From NCBI RefSeq assembly GCF_900129765.1, contig NZ_FQWU01000002.1, positions 1,550,001 through 1,614,000 of the forward strand: DNA of 64,000 nucleotides, given 5' to 3'. The notes below the pieces were generated by a model that did no database searches, was not told where the DNA came from, and saw only the letters and a program-made list of their open reading frames with translations. Each line of letters opens with the position of its first letter. The stretch's first letter is position 1. The translations under genes were made by a program, and so were the position numbers. Shown one piece after another: positions 1 through 8,593 of the stretch. This DNA comes from Massilia sp. CF038 (GTDB taxonomy: Bacteria > Pseudomonadota > Gammaproteobacteria > Burkholderiales > Burkholderiaceae_D).

Positions 1-1
1 T

Positions 2-727
2 CTTGGCTCCGGGCTGGCACACTACACCTCGTTCTGGCACTTTCAGAATCACACGGCAGGCGTGGACGCCCACGGTAACGACTTTGGCGGCTACCACTAC
101 GCCAAGTTGAACAACCCGGGCGACATCGACAAGCTGGCCGCGGCCTGGCTGGTGAACGATTATCTCGATGACGGCATTCGCGGCAATGGTGGCTGGTTTG
201 GCGACAATTCGAAGTACAACACCTACGGCATCACCGAGGCGCACTACCGCCAGGGCAGCAACTCCACGCGCGCCATGTACCAGGATTACCAGAACTTCCC
301 GTTCCAGCCAATCGATAACTTGGGACAGTACTACTGGAGCCGCTTCCTGGAAGCGCCATCGGCCCAGGCCCTGGGCTTCACGCTCCACACCACCGATCTG
401 CTGCAGCCGCACCATACCTTTAACACGCTGGCGCACAACCACTCGGGCTGGGAAGGCTGGGTCTGGGATCACTACGACAGCGAAACACTGGGCGACGCCA
501 CGCTGGTCAAGGCCGCGTTGGCCGATTTCACGCCACTGGCGCCAGGCGCCACCGACATTCGCGCACTGCTGACCCAGGGCGGGACCTACTCCTACAAGTA
601 CGGCGGCGCGGTGCTGTCGTCAACTGACCATGCAGTGCGCAAATCGGTGGCCCGGAAGATGATTCCCCATTCGATTGCCATGGTGGTGCGCATTCTGGAC
701 CGGGCTGCCGAACGGCTGGCGCAATAA
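2..727 (+). CDS. Zinc-dependent phospholipase C / S1-P1-like protein, 3' part
   Basis: The reading frame is open at the left edge, so only the C-terminal ~241 residues are visible; the stop is TAA at 725-727. The piece holds a metal-ligand pattern H-x2-D-x3-P-x-H-x2-N followed by H-x3-E (HTTDLLQPHHTFNTLAHNH, then GWEGW). This pattern fits the zinc phospholipase C / P1 nuclease superfamily, in which His, Asp and Glu side chains hold three zinc ions. A His-rich stretch (HYTSFWHFQNH) at the very start may supply further ligands. Such enzymes are normally secreted, but the N-terminus is outside the window. A GTG at 62 could look like a start, but the similarity to the family begins upstream of it. 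The exact substrate, phospholipid or nucleic acid, cannot be told from this fragment. Confidence 0.6.
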   Translation, partial: LGSGLAHYTSFWHFQNHTAGVDAHGNDFGGYHYAKLNNPGDIDKLAAAWLVNDYLDDGIRGNGGWFGDNSKYNTYGITEAHYRQGSNSTRAMYQDYQNFPFQPIDNLGQYYWSRFLEAPSAQALGFTLHTTDLLQPHHTFNTLAHNHSGWEGWVWDHYDSETLGDATLVKAALADFTPLAPGATDIRALLTQGGTYSYKYGGAVLSSTDHAVRKSVARKMIPHSIAMVVRILDRAAERLAQ

Positions 728-777
728 GGTCATCAATCAGGGCCAAAGCTGTCCTGATTAGCGAATAGGATGGGTGC

Positions 778-1260
778 ATGAAAACACAATCACCCTCCTC
801 TTCCAGCGCTGACTTCGATTTTTTTATCGGCACCTGGCACATCGCCCACCGCCAGCTGCGCCAACGCCTGGCCGACTGTGACGAATGGCTTACCTTCGAA
901 GGCGGCTGCATCACCAGCGCACTGCTGGCCGGTGCCGGCAATGTCGACGACAACATCATCCACCACCCTGCCGGCAGTTACCGCGCCGTCACGCTGCGCA
1001 GCTTCGACCCCGCCACAGGCAACTGGTCGATCTGGTGGCTGGACGGACGCTATCCCACACGCATGGACGTTCCCATGGTCGGCAGCTTCGATCAGGGCAA
1101 AGGCGTGTTCTACGCTGACGACAGCTTCGAAGGCCGGCCGATCCGCGTCCGCTTTTTATGGCACGCAGACGGCGACGCGCCGCGCTGGGAACAGGCCTTC
1201 TCCGCCGATGGCGGGAAGACCTGGGAAACCAACTGGATCATGGACTTCCGCCGCGCATGA
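778..1260 (+). CDS. DUF1579-like small protein
   Basis: A 160-residue soluble protein with no signal peptide or membrane segment. The opening FDFFIGTWHIAHRQLRQRL and the later GAGNVDDN and FDPATGNWSIWW segments match the layout of DUF1579 and related 'gW-rich' beta-barrel proteins that begin with F-x2-G-x-W. The family has no assigned biochemical role. The gene starts 50 bp after the preceding stop and could share its transcript. It is convergent with the prolyl oligopeptidase gene that follows, with 20 bp between the stops. The ATG at 778 is the first start in frame, and the family motif begins about 13 residues later. Confidence 0.65.
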   Translation: MKTQSPSSSSADFDFFIGTWHIAHRQLRQRLADCDEWLTFEGGCITSALLAGAGNVDDNIIHHPAGSYRAVTLRSFDPATGNWSIWWLDGRYPTRMDVPMVGSFDQGKGVFYADDSFEGRPIRVRFLWHADGDAPRWEQAFSADGGKTWETNWIMDFRRA

Positions 1261-1280
1261 GCGCGCGGCCGTAACGGCAG

Positions 1281-3431
1281 CTACTTCGGCTGGAACTGCG
1301 GGTCGCCGGTCTGCCACAAGTGGAACGCGAGCGTATCGGCCAGCATGGCGTTGCGCTGCTCGGTGGTGCTGGTCATACCGTGGCCAGCCTGCTCGTCGAC
1401 CCGGAGCAAAACCGGCTTGCCGCTCGTCGTTTCCTGCTGCAGGCGTGCGGCCATCTTGAACGACATCCATGGCTCGACGCGGTTATCGTTCATGCCAGTG
1501 ATGACCATCACCGCTGGATAGGCCGCACGGGTGACGTTGTGATAACTGCTCATCGCCAGCAGCTGGCGCACGCCGGCCTCGGTTTTCACGTCACCCATCT
1601 CAAGCAGGTGGTTCGGTCCGTTCTGCGAGGCCACGATGGTACGCACGGCGTCCAGCAGGCCGACCTGCAAAATCGCGGTCCCGAACAAATCGGGCCGTTC
1701 GGTCAACGCACGGCCGGCGGCCACCCCGCCCATGCTCACGCCGCGCACGGCCAGCTTGGCAGGCGCCGTGTAGCGTTCCTTGACCAGGAATTCAGCGCAG
1801 TCGATCATGTCGCGCCAGGTATTGGGTTTGGTGGCGCCGCGCCCGGCCTGATACCACTCTTCTCCATAGGCCCCGCTGCCGCGCGGATTGGCCAGAGCCA
1901 AAATCCCGCCCCGCTCCAGCCACGCCGCCCAGGTGGGCGAAAATTCGGCCGTAATGGTCATGCCGTAGCCGGCGTACCCTTCCATGAAAGTTGGGTTGCT
2001 GCCATCGAGCTTGAGACCGCGTTTCATCAGAATCGAGATCGGTACCTTGGCGCCGTCACGGGCCGGGCATGTCGTTTCGATGGCGATCACGTCGTCATAA
2101 GGCTGACCCTTGTTAACGATCAGCCCGGCCGACATGGCGTTGGCCTGGCCAACGCGGGTCATCATCAGGTCCAGCGGCGCAGTCCAGGGCTCCAGCGAAA
2201 ACACCACGCCGGGCATCGCCTGGTCTGAATCGGACAGATAAATCGAGCCTTGCAGCGGCAGCCCGACCTTGCGGGCCTTGCCCGCACCATCGCCATGGCG
2301 CAGCGCGAACAGGTCCGACACCGCGCCCGTGCGCACCACGTAAAACAGGCCGTCGCTGCCCGCGCCGATATCTTCGATCACGCCACTTTGCTGCGGCACC
2401 ACTTCGACCGGCACGGCTTCCGGATGGGACAGGTCCCAGCGCAGCACGCGATAGCGCGAGGCGCTGTCAAAGGTGCGGCCGTAAAGCCACTTCCCGGCGT
2501 GCGTGGTGCGGCGCACTTTGGCTGACTCGCCAATCAGTTCACGCCACACCGCGCCTGGCTTGCCCAATTGATCGCGCGGCTGCACGTACACGCGCGGCAT
2601 GCCGCCAACGCCATCGACCAGCTGCAGCACCGCATAGGGCGAACTGGCGCTCACCGTCAGGAAGGGCCAGTCGTTCTCGCGTGTTTTCACGGTGCTGTCA
2701 ATGTCGTAACCCAGCAAAGGCTGATCGTCCTTGCCATCGCTGCCGACGCGATGCACGATCATCTGATTTTTGCCATATGCGCGCGCAGGGTCGCTGCTGC
2801 GGGTGTAAACAAAGTGCTCGCTGTCCGGCAGCCAGATCGCACTGAGCTCGCCCCAGATGCGCGGTACGGTGGCGCCCACCATGGTCCCGCTTTTGATGTC
2901 TAGCACATGGATGGCACCGAGTTCCGCGTCCGCCACCGACAGCACCATGGCCGCGTATCTGCCATTGGGCGAGATCGCATAATTATTGATGGCGTAGGTT
3001 TTGCCGGTCGCCGCCTTCATGGTGTCCGGATCGAACAGCGCGCGGTCGGCCGCTTTACCGGTGCGCACATACAGCTTGCCCAGTGCGTCGGTCGGCTGTT
3101 TTTTCATGAAATAGGTACTGCGTCCCAGCCGCGTGACCATGTAGACCCGGTCGCTCGCCTTGGCACTGAGTTCCTTGATCCGCGCTGCCAGCGCCGCGCG
3201 CCCAGGCAGCACATCGAGCGTCGCGCGGGCATCACTGCCCTGCGCCCGCGCCCAGTCTTTCACGTCGGCGCTGTCAAGCTGCTCCAGGTGGCGATAAGGG
3301 TCATCAATGGCGATGCCGGCGTAGGTGTCGGTGACCTTGGTGACCGGTGTCGCGGGCGGCGCTGCCAGCGCCGAACCAGTAGCAAATACGATCATGCAAA
3401 TCAAACAGCGTTGCAGTACATGTGTCGGCAT
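1281..3431 (-). CDS. Prolyl oligopeptidase family serine peptidase (S9A type), exported
   Basis: A 716-residue protein with a typical signal peptide (MPTHVLQRCLICMIVFATGSALA, cut after ALA-A). An N-terminal beta-propeller region (about residues 30-440) is followed by an alpha/beta-hydrolase domain. The catalytic triad is visible: Ser566 in GVSMGG, Asp649 in GMNDNRVEP and His684 in EQAGHGM. The region before the serine carries the family hallmark GYAGYGMTI and LANPRGSGAYGEEW. S9A enzymes cut short peptides after proline, and this one should act in the periplasm or outside the cell. The start ATG at 3431 is preceded by GAGGGAATTGCC, a good ribosome site. A second, distinct S9 enzyme lies at 4218-6575. 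Confidence 0.9.
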   Translation of the reverse strand: MPTHVLQRCLICMIVFATGSALAAPPATPVTKVTDTYAGIAIDDPYRHLEQLDSADVKDWARAQGSDARATLDVLPGRAALAARIKELSAKASDRVYMVTRLGRSTYFMKKQPTDALGKLYVRTGKAADRALFDPDTMKAATGKTYAINNYAISPNGRYAAMVLSVADAELGAIHVLDIKSGTMVGATVPRIWGELSAIWLPDSEHFVYTRSSDPARAYGKNQMIVHRVGSDGKDDQPLLGYDIDSTVKTRENDWPFLTVSASSPYAVLQLVDGVGGMPRVYVQPRDQLGKPGAVWRELIGESAKVRRTTHAGKWLYGRTFDSASRYRVLRWDLSHPEAVPVEVVPQQSGVIEDIGAGSDGLFYVVRTGAVSDLFALRHGDGAGKARKVGLPLQGSIYLSDSDQAMPGVVFSLEPWTAPLDLMMTRVGQANAMSAGLIVNKGQPYDDVIAIETTCPARDGAKVPISILMKRGLKLDGSNPTFMEGYAGYGMTITAEFSPTWAAWLERGGILALANPRGSGAYGEEWYQAGRGATKPNTWRDMIDCAEFLVKERYTAPAKLAVRGVSMGGVAAGRALTERPDLFGTAILQVGLLDAVRTIVASQNGPNHLLEMGDVKTEAGVRQLLAMSSYHNVTRAAYPAVMVITGMNDNRVEPWMSFKMAARLQQETTSGKPVLLRVDEQAGHGMTSTTEQRNAMLADTLAFHLWQTGDPQFQPK

Positions 3432-3609
3432 GGCAATTCCCTCTGGTGGAAAAAGACCATTAGAAATATACCTGAGTAAATATATTGTATAGCAATTTTA
3501 GAAAGAAAATATTATTGCAACACTCGTTTCCCCGCGACATCATTTATATGAATGTCTTGTATTGATGGGGCGAATGCCTTATTCAGGATATGAATGGAGG
3601 GCATCACAA

Positions 3610-3687
3610 ATGAAAATTTTCTTTATAGCGGGCACTTGTCTATACTTCTCAGTATCAACTAAATGCACTTCCAGGAAACGATCATGA
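3610..3687 (+). CDS. Possible 25-residue leader peptide
   Basis: A short frame encodes a 25-residue peptide beginning MKIFFIAGTCLYF and ending CTSRKRS. It has a strong ribosome site (GGAGGG, nine bases before ATG), and its TGA overlaps the ATG of the next small gene in an ATGA junction at 3684-3687. That arrangement suggests translational coupling and favours a real leader or small protein over a chance frame. It has a hydrophobic front and a basic tail. No family is recognised. Nothing beyond the start context and the overlap supports it, so chance remains possible. Confidence 0.35.
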   Translation: MKIFFIAGTCLYFSVSTKCTSRKRS

Positions 3688-3941
3688 CCACCGCCACCCT
3701 CCATTCCACCACCACGCTGCGCAGCTATCTGGCTGACGTCAGCAACGCGGCGCGCGCTTTTGCCGCTGCCCTGTTCGCTGCACAGGAACGTCAATTCGTT
3801 GCACAGGAAGTCATGAAGCCGACGCCTTCGGGCCGTGCCCGTGCGCGCAACCACATGAAATTGATCCGCATGGCCAACGAATACCAGGACATGCAGCCGA
3901 GCCTGGCCGCCGAACTGCGCCAGCTCGCGTCGCGGGGCTGA
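3684..3941 (+). CDS. Small hypothetical protein (85 aa)
   Basis: An 85-residue protein starting MTTATLHSTTTLRSYLADV. It has an Ala-rich helical middle and a basic segment (PSGRARARNHMKLIRMAN). There is no signal peptide and no recognised domain. The chosen ATG at 3684 has CAGGAAACG upstream; an in-frame ATG at 3663 would add seven residues but has no ribosome site. Helical, basic and short, it could be an envelope-stress or nucleoid-associated small protein, but that is a guess. It lies in a tandem of three tiny frames (3610, 3684, 3943) ended by a hairpin at 4066. Confidence 0.55.
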   Translation: MTTATLHSTTTLRSYLADVSNAARAFAAALFAAQERQFVAQEVMKPTPSGRARARNHMKLIRMANEYQDMQPSLAAELRQLASRG

Positions 3942-3942
3942 G

Positions 3943-4056
3943 ATGGAATACGTTGAATATCTCCCCGGCGCACTTGCCGCCGGCTGGATGCTGGTGCGTA
4001 TCGCGATACTGGTCCGCACTGGCAACGCCCAGCAGACCGACGAAACCCAGGTCTGA
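3943..4056 (+). CDS. Possible 37-residue small membrane protein
   Basis: A 37-codon frame starts one base after the stop of the preceding small gene (TGA-G-ATG), with GGGGCTG upstream as a possible ribosome site. The peptide has one hydrophobic segment (LPGALAAGWMLVRIAILV) followed by a polar tail (TGNAQQTDETQV), as in single-pass small membrane proteins. The stop is followed ten bases later by a strong hairpin terminator. Family unknown; support rests on spacing, hydrophobicity and the terminator. Confidence 0.4.
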   Translation: MEYVEYLPGALAAGWMLVRIAILVRTGNAQQTDETQV

Positions 4057-4065
4057 CCGAACATC

Positions 4066-4089
4066 ACGCCGGCCGCAGAGCCGGCGTTT
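4066..4089 (+). terminator. Hairpin terminator after the small-gene tandem
   Basis: A perfect 8-bp stem, ACGCCGGC / GCCGGCGT, with a six-base loop CGCAGA followed by TT-G. It sits just after the 37-codon frame and before the second peptidase gene. The U-tract is short, so it may be a weak terminator. Confidence 0.5.
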
Positions 4090-4217
4090 GTATGTATAAG
4101 GGCTGTTTTTCCCGCTCCATTTTTTACTTCCACGACACATCGGCCGGTGGGGTGCTGCGCTAGAATGCTTTTGCATTTTCTGGCTTCGGCTCCGATTCAC
4201 TCACCACTTCGACCACG

Positions 4218-6575
4218 ATGCGTTTATCTGCACTTCCCCTTCTTGCGGCTATCTGGACCATCTCCGGCGCCGCTTCCGCTGCCACACCCATCAGCCTCGA
4301 TCAGGCAATGGCCCATCCCGACTGGATCGGTACCCCCGTTGAAAACGCATGGTGGAGCTGGGACAGCAAGCAAGTCTTCTACAAACAAAAACGCACCGGC
4401 TCGCAGTTGCGCGATACCTTCCAGGCGCTGCCCGGCGCGGCCCGCAAAATCAGCGACACCGAACTGGCAAACCTGGACAGCGAGCGCGTGGTCTACAACC
4501 GCGAACGCAACCGCGCCATCCTGCTGCGTAATGGCGACCTGTTTGAACGCGATCTCAAAACCGGTGCGCTGACCCAGGTCACGCGTGGCAGCACCGGCCT
4601 GGCAGCACCGCAGTATTCGGCCGACGGCCGCGCCATCCAATTCCGCGTCGGCCACGAGTGGCTCAGCTGGAATCGGGCCGATCATCTGGTGTCGCCCGTT
4701 GCAGCCGCGCGTGCCACCAAAGATCCCGCCGCCGCTCCCGACGAGGACGCGCTGCGCGATTTGCAGCTGCGCCTGATCTCCACGCTCAAGCGCCAGAAAG
4801 ACGACCGCGACGCCGGCCGCGCCCGCGCCGAAGAAGAACGCCGCGCCGACCCTACCCGCGCCCCGGCGCCCATTTACCTCGGTGACAAAGTCGTCATCGA
4901 AGGCAGCGCACTGTCGCCGGACGGTCACTATCTGATCGTGGTCACCGCACCCAAATCGGCCGACAAGGGCCGCATCGGCAAGCTGCCACGCTACGTGACG
5001 GAGTCCGGTTACGAAGAATTCGACGACCAGCGTCCGCGCGTGGGCCGCAACATGCCGCCCGAGCACACCGTCAAGCTGGTGGACCTGAGCACGCGTCAAG
5101 TGCGCGACCTGTCCTTTGACGTTTTGCCTGGCGTAGCAAACGACCCGCTGGCCGCCATGCGCGCCGAGCGCAAACTGCCAGCCCTGAAGGGCAACCGCGT
5201 GGTGCGCGTGGACGACGACGGCGAAACCATCCAATGGAACGGCAACGGCACCCAGGTGGCCGTGCTGCTGCGCGCGGTCGACAACAAGGACCGCTGGATT
5301 GCCACGGTCGATTTAAAGGACGCCAAATTCAAGCCGGTGCACCGCCTGACCGACCCCGCCTGGGTCAATTCGGGCAGCAACGAGTTCGGCTGGCTCAATG
5401 ACAACAGCACGCTCTGGTACCTGTCGGAAGAAAGCGGCTACTCGCACCTGTACACGCTGGGTGCGGACGGCAAAGCGCGGGCGCTCACGCAAGGCAAGTG
5501 GGAAGCAACCCGCATCGACTGGAGCGCAGACGGTGCCAACGCCTACATGCTGTGCAATCCAAAAGCGCCTGGCACCTACGAGGTATGCACCGTCAACACG
5601 AGGGACGGCAAACTGCGCGAAGTGACCGCGCTCGAAGGCGTGGAACAGTACGCACTCTCGCCCGACCAGCGCAAGCTGCTGGTGCACTACTCGTCCAGCT
5701 ACATGCCGGCGCAACTGGCCACGGTGCCGGTATCCGGCGGCGCCGCAGTCAAGCTGACCGACACGCGCAGCGCCGAGTTCAAGGCGCGCAGCTGGATCGA
5801 ACCGCAAATTGTGGCGGTACCCTCGACCCACGGCGCGGGCCCCATCTACGGCAAACTGTATCGCCCGGCCACGCTAGAAGCCGGCAAACAGTACCCGATC
5901 GTGATGTTCGTCCATGGTGCCGGCTACCTGCAGAACGTGAGCAAGCGCTATCCCGTCTACTTCCGCGAGCAGATGTTCCACAATCTGCTGGTTGAAAAAG
6001 GTTACATCGTGCTGGACATGGACTACCGCGCCTCGAAAGGCTATGGGCGCGACTGGCGCACGGCCATCTATCGCCAGATGGGTTATCCGGAACTGGAAGA
6101 CTACGTGGACGGCGTCAACTGGATGGCGGCCAACCACCAGGGCGACCTGAAAAACGTTGGCGTGTATGGTGGCAGCTATGGCGGCTTCATGACCTTCATG
6201 GCGCTGATGCGCGAACCGGAGCTGTTCAAGTCCGGCGCAGCGCTGCGTCCCGTGACCGACTGGACTACCTACAACCACGAATACACCGCCAACATCCTCA
6301 ACACCCCGGATCTGGACCCGGAAGCCTACCGCAAATCGTCGCCGATCGAATACGCCGACAAATTGAAAGGCAACCTCCTGATCTCGCACGGCATGGTGGA
6401 CGACAACGTGTTCTACCAGGACTCGGTACGCATGGCGCAGCGCCTGATCGAACTGAAGAAGGATCACTGGGAACTGGCCAGCTACCCGCTTGAACGGCAC
6501 GCCTTCGTGCAGCCGGAGAGCTGGTATGACCAGTACCGCCGCATTTACCAGCTGTTCGAACGCACGCTGAAGTAA
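4218..6575 (+). CDS. Prolyl oligopeptidase family peptidase (S9B, DPP IV-like), exported
   Basis: A 785-residue exported serine peptidase. The signal peptide is MRLSALPLLAAIWTISGAASA. A long beta-propeller region precedes a C-terminal hydrolase domain with Ser653 in GGSYGGF, Asp at about 728-729 in HGMVDDNV and His761 in LERHAF. The motif order and the GGSYGG nucleophile elbow fit the dipeptidyl-peptidase IV branch, which removes X-Pro dipeptides. A charged insert around residues 180-215 (rich in Asp, Arg and Ala) is unusual for the propeller. The start ATG at 4218 sits close after the small-gene terminator. It probably works with the S9A enzyme at 1281-3431 on peptide degradation, though the genes point in opposite directions. 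Confidence 0.9.
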   Translation: MRLSALPLLAAIWTISGAASAATPISLDQAMAHPDWIGTPVENAWWSWDSKQVFYKQKRTGSQLRDTFQALPGAARKISDTELANLDSERVVYNRERNRAILLRNGDLFERDLKTGALTQVTRGSTGLAAPQYSADGRAIQFRVGHEWLSWNRADHLVSPVAAARATKDPAAAPDEDALRDLQLRLISTLKRQKDDRDAGRARAEEERRADPTRAPAPIYLGDKVVIEGSALSPDGHYLIVVTAPKSADKGRIGKLPRYVTESGYEEFDDQRPRVGRNMPPEHTVKLVDLSTRQVRDLSFDVLPGVANDPLAAMRAERKLPALKGNRVVRVDDDGETIQWNGNGTQVAVLLRAVDNKDRWIATVDLKDAKFKPVHRLTDPAWVNSGSNEFGWLNDNSTLWYLSEESGYSHLYTLGADGKARALTQGKWEATRIDWSADGANAYMLCNPKAPGTYEVCTVNTRDGKLREVTALEGVEQYALSPDQRKLLVHYSSSYMPAQLATVPVSGGAAVKLTDTRSAEFKARSWIEPQIVAVPSTHGAGPIYGKLYRPATLEAGKQYPIVMFVHGAGYLQNVSKRYPVYFREQMFHNLLVEKGYIVLDMDYRASKGYGRDWRTAIYRQMGYPELEDYVDGVNWMAANHQGDLKNVGVYGGSYGGFMTFMALMREPELFKSGAALRPVTDWTTYNHEYTANILNTPDLDPEAYRKSSPIEYADKLKGNLLISHGMVDDNVFYQDSVRMAQRLIELKKDHWELASYPLERHAFVQPESWYDQYRRIYQLFERTLK

Positions 6576-6589
6576 GGCATCAACGACAT

Positions 6590-6657
6590 TGCCCCACAAC
6601 CAGGGTCAGACCACTTTTGGCGTACGCCAAAAGTGGTCTGACCCTGGTTGTGGGGCA
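6590..6657. repeat. 68-bp perfect palindrome
   Basis: Two 34-base arms are exact reverse complements with no spacer: TGCCCCACAACCAGGG at the left end, TTTTGGCGTACGCCAAAA at the centre and CCCTGGTTGTGGGGCA at the right end. It begins 14 bases after the peptidase stop and is followed by TTTTCG, so it could end transcription on the plus strand. Its length and perfection are more like a mobile or dispersed palindromic element than an ordinary terminator. No second copy was found in this window. Confidence 0.9.
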
Positions 6658-6744
6658 TTTTCGCGTCTGGACGTCTCCGGTGCCAGGCGTCTGACTGCAA
6701 TTGCTGTGATGTTAATATCCAATAAATTTCCAGGAGGACTTAAC

Positions 6745-7713
6745 GTGAAGAATTTTGTCTGGTTGGTGTGCGCCCTTGTCATCTCGTGCAGCGCGGTTGC
6801 CCGCGAAGCACCCGAACGCGACATTGATCACGTGCGTTTTAATGCCTTTGCGATCGGAGACGACCAGGCCAGACTCATTGCGCGCGGCCAGGCCGGCCAG
6901 AGTCCGGACAAGGTGCGCGTTGCCTTGGATCAGTACGCGAATGAAATATGTCCGCAGGCGCGCGTGATCGGGACGGTGCAGGAAAGCGAATACAAGGAGT
7001 TGACTTCGCCCTACCACGTCCTGGCGCAAGATCAGAGCAACCTGCTGGGTGAGACGCGCTACCATGAGCTGAAGAGGTCAACGGCGCTTACCGCCGCCAT
7101 CGAGTGCAAGCAAGCGCTTGCCATGCGGCTGGCGCAACCGGCGCTGAAAGTCTTCGTTCAGAACGACCTCGGCGAAGCGATCCCCTATTTCGATCAAGGA
7201 TTTGCATCGTTCAACCGCGAGCGCCTGGACGTCCCGATCGACGGTACCGCCATCGCGGAAACGTTAGCGATGAGTGTAAAAACCGCATTAAACTCGCGTG
7301 GCTACCAGCCAACCATGGTCGATTCGGCAGACCAGGCAGATATCGTCGTCAGCGTGGCAAAGGCGAGGGTGCCGCAAGAGCAGTTCGATGGCATTGCGCT
7401 GATGACCAAGATCGGTCTTCTTGGCCTGACGAATCTCAGTGGCGAATTTTGCAGCGTGGTGGTCATCGTGCAGCGCAAGGATCGTAGCGACACCCGCTAC
7501 GCGGTCGGCGCCAACATACGCAAGCTGACGAAGCCCGTGTATACGAACTGGAAGACAGATATGGCCGGCGGTCCTCCGGCGGCACTGCACAAGCAGACCA
7601 GTGCCGCCCTTTCCGCGATTCTGAATGATGCCGTGGATGGCGCGGTGCATCGCTTTCCACCAGCTGCGTTCGAAGGTGTCACGCCGGCCGCGTCGCGCGC
7701 CGATTCCAACTAA
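6745..7713 (+). CDS. Exported protein of unknown function
   Basis: A 322-residue protein starting at GTG 6745, which is preceded by a near-ideal CAGGAGGAC ribosome site. An upstream in-frame extension to 6589 would run through the 68-bp palindrome and is rejected. The signal peptide is MKNFVWLVCALVISCSAVA. The mature part shows a middle segment of alternating strand pattern (FVQNDLGEAIPYFDQGF, then ADIVVSVAKARV) and two cysteines. This is faintly like DUF4136-type lipid-associated proteins, but no family can be named. It is followed 27 bp later by another exported protein in the same direction, suggesting a two-gene operon. Confidence 0.65.
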   Translation: MKNFVWLVCALVISCSAVAREAPERDIDHVRFNAFAIGDDQARLIARGQAGQSPDKVRVALDQYANEICPQARVIGTVQESEYKELTSPYHVLAQDQSNLLGETRYHELKRSTALTAAIECKQALAMRLAQPALKVFVQNDLGEAIPYFDQGFASFNRERLDVPIDGTAIAETLAMSVKTALNSRGYQPTMVDSADQADIVVSVAKARVPQEQFDGIALMTKIGLLGLTNLSGEFCSVVVIVQRKDRSDTRYAVGANIRKLTKPVYTNWKTDMAGGPPAALHKQTSAALSAILNDAVDGAVHRFPPAAFEGVTPAASRADSN

Positions 7714-7740
7714 CACCGCCTTTTACCCGATTGGATCCAT

Positions 7741-8574
7741 ATGCGCCTGCCCCTGATGACGGTTCTTCTCATGTCCCTGCAATGTGCCGCAATGGCCAAA
7801 GACGCAGACGATATTGGCTATCCAACGGTCGCCGCTGCACTGGCCGCGCTGAAAGCGCGCAGTGACGTCAAGATCGAGACGGCCCAGGGCTGGACCGTGG
7901 TACGTGAGGAGGCAACGCAGACCATCTGGACGTTCACCCCGCCCGGTCATCCGGCACATCCCTCCGTGATCCGGCGCGCAATCGAGCAGAAAAATGGCGC
8001 GGTCTACCTTGGCATGCAAGCCAAATGCGGCGCAAAGAAAAACGCATGCGACAAGTTGATCGCCGAATTCACCAAATTAAATGAGGGGATCGCGCAGAGC
8101 ATGCAGTCCAGTACGGGCGCGGAACCGGACGCGTGGACAGCCAGCGCAGCGCAGCTTGAACGCGTGACGGCTCTGTCCCACCGCTATTTCGCCGCCAAGG
8201 ACGGCAAGCGCTACGAGGAAGCATACGCATTGCTGGCGCCAGCACAGAAGAAGGTCATCGCGTTTGATCAATTCCTGGCCAACAGCACGCAGTTCAACGC
8301 CAAGGCGGGCGCCCCGCAGGCGCGCACCATCAAAAAAATTACCTGGTATCGAAATCCGCCCAACACCGCGCCTGGGACTTACGCAGCCGTCGATTTTGAC
8401 GGCCATTCCGCCAACCTGCGGATACATTGCGGCTATACCGTTTGGGTGGAACAGGCCGACGGCGCATTTCTGCTCGTTCGCGAAGAGGAAAATTATGGCG
8501 ATGCCGAAACGCTGTCGAAGGTGACGCCGCAGAATCTGCCCCACATCCGCGCCCAGTTGCAGTGCCGGGACTGA
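7741..8574 (+). CDS. Exported DUF4019-like protein
   Basis: A 277-residue protein with signal peptide MRLPLMTVLLMSLQCAAMA. The C-terminal half (about residues 140-275) begins ALSHRYFAAKDGKRYEEAYALL and continues with IKKITWYRNPP, YAAVDFDGHSANL and LLVREEENY. That is the layout of DUF4019 domains, which resemble NTF2-like folds. Three cysteines of the mature protein (CGAKKNAC and the final QCRD) may form disulfides. It follows the previous exported protein and convergently faces the M20 peptidase gene, 19 bp away. The role is unknown; it is probably periplasmic. Confidence 0.65.
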   Translation: MRLPLMTVLLMSLQCAAMAKDADDIGYPTVAAALAALKARSDVKIETAQGWTVVREEATQTIWTFTPPGHPAHPSVIRRAIEQKNGAVYLGMQAKCGAKKNACDKLIAEFTKLNEGIAQSMQSSTGAEPDAWTASAAQLERVTALSHRYFAAKDGKRYEEAYALLAPAQKKVIAFDQFLANSTQFNAKAGAPQARTIKKITWYRNPPNTAPGTYAAVDFDGHSANLRIHCGYTVWVEQADGAFLLVREEENYGDAETLSKVTPQNLPHIRAQLQCRD

Positions 8575-8593
8575 GTCCCCACGCCGGCCCTGT

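Noticed and set aside
6589-6744. N-terminal extension of the exported protein upstream of GTG 6745
   Set aside because: It would read through the perfect palindrome, while GTG 6745 has an AGGAGG site and a signal peptide right after it.
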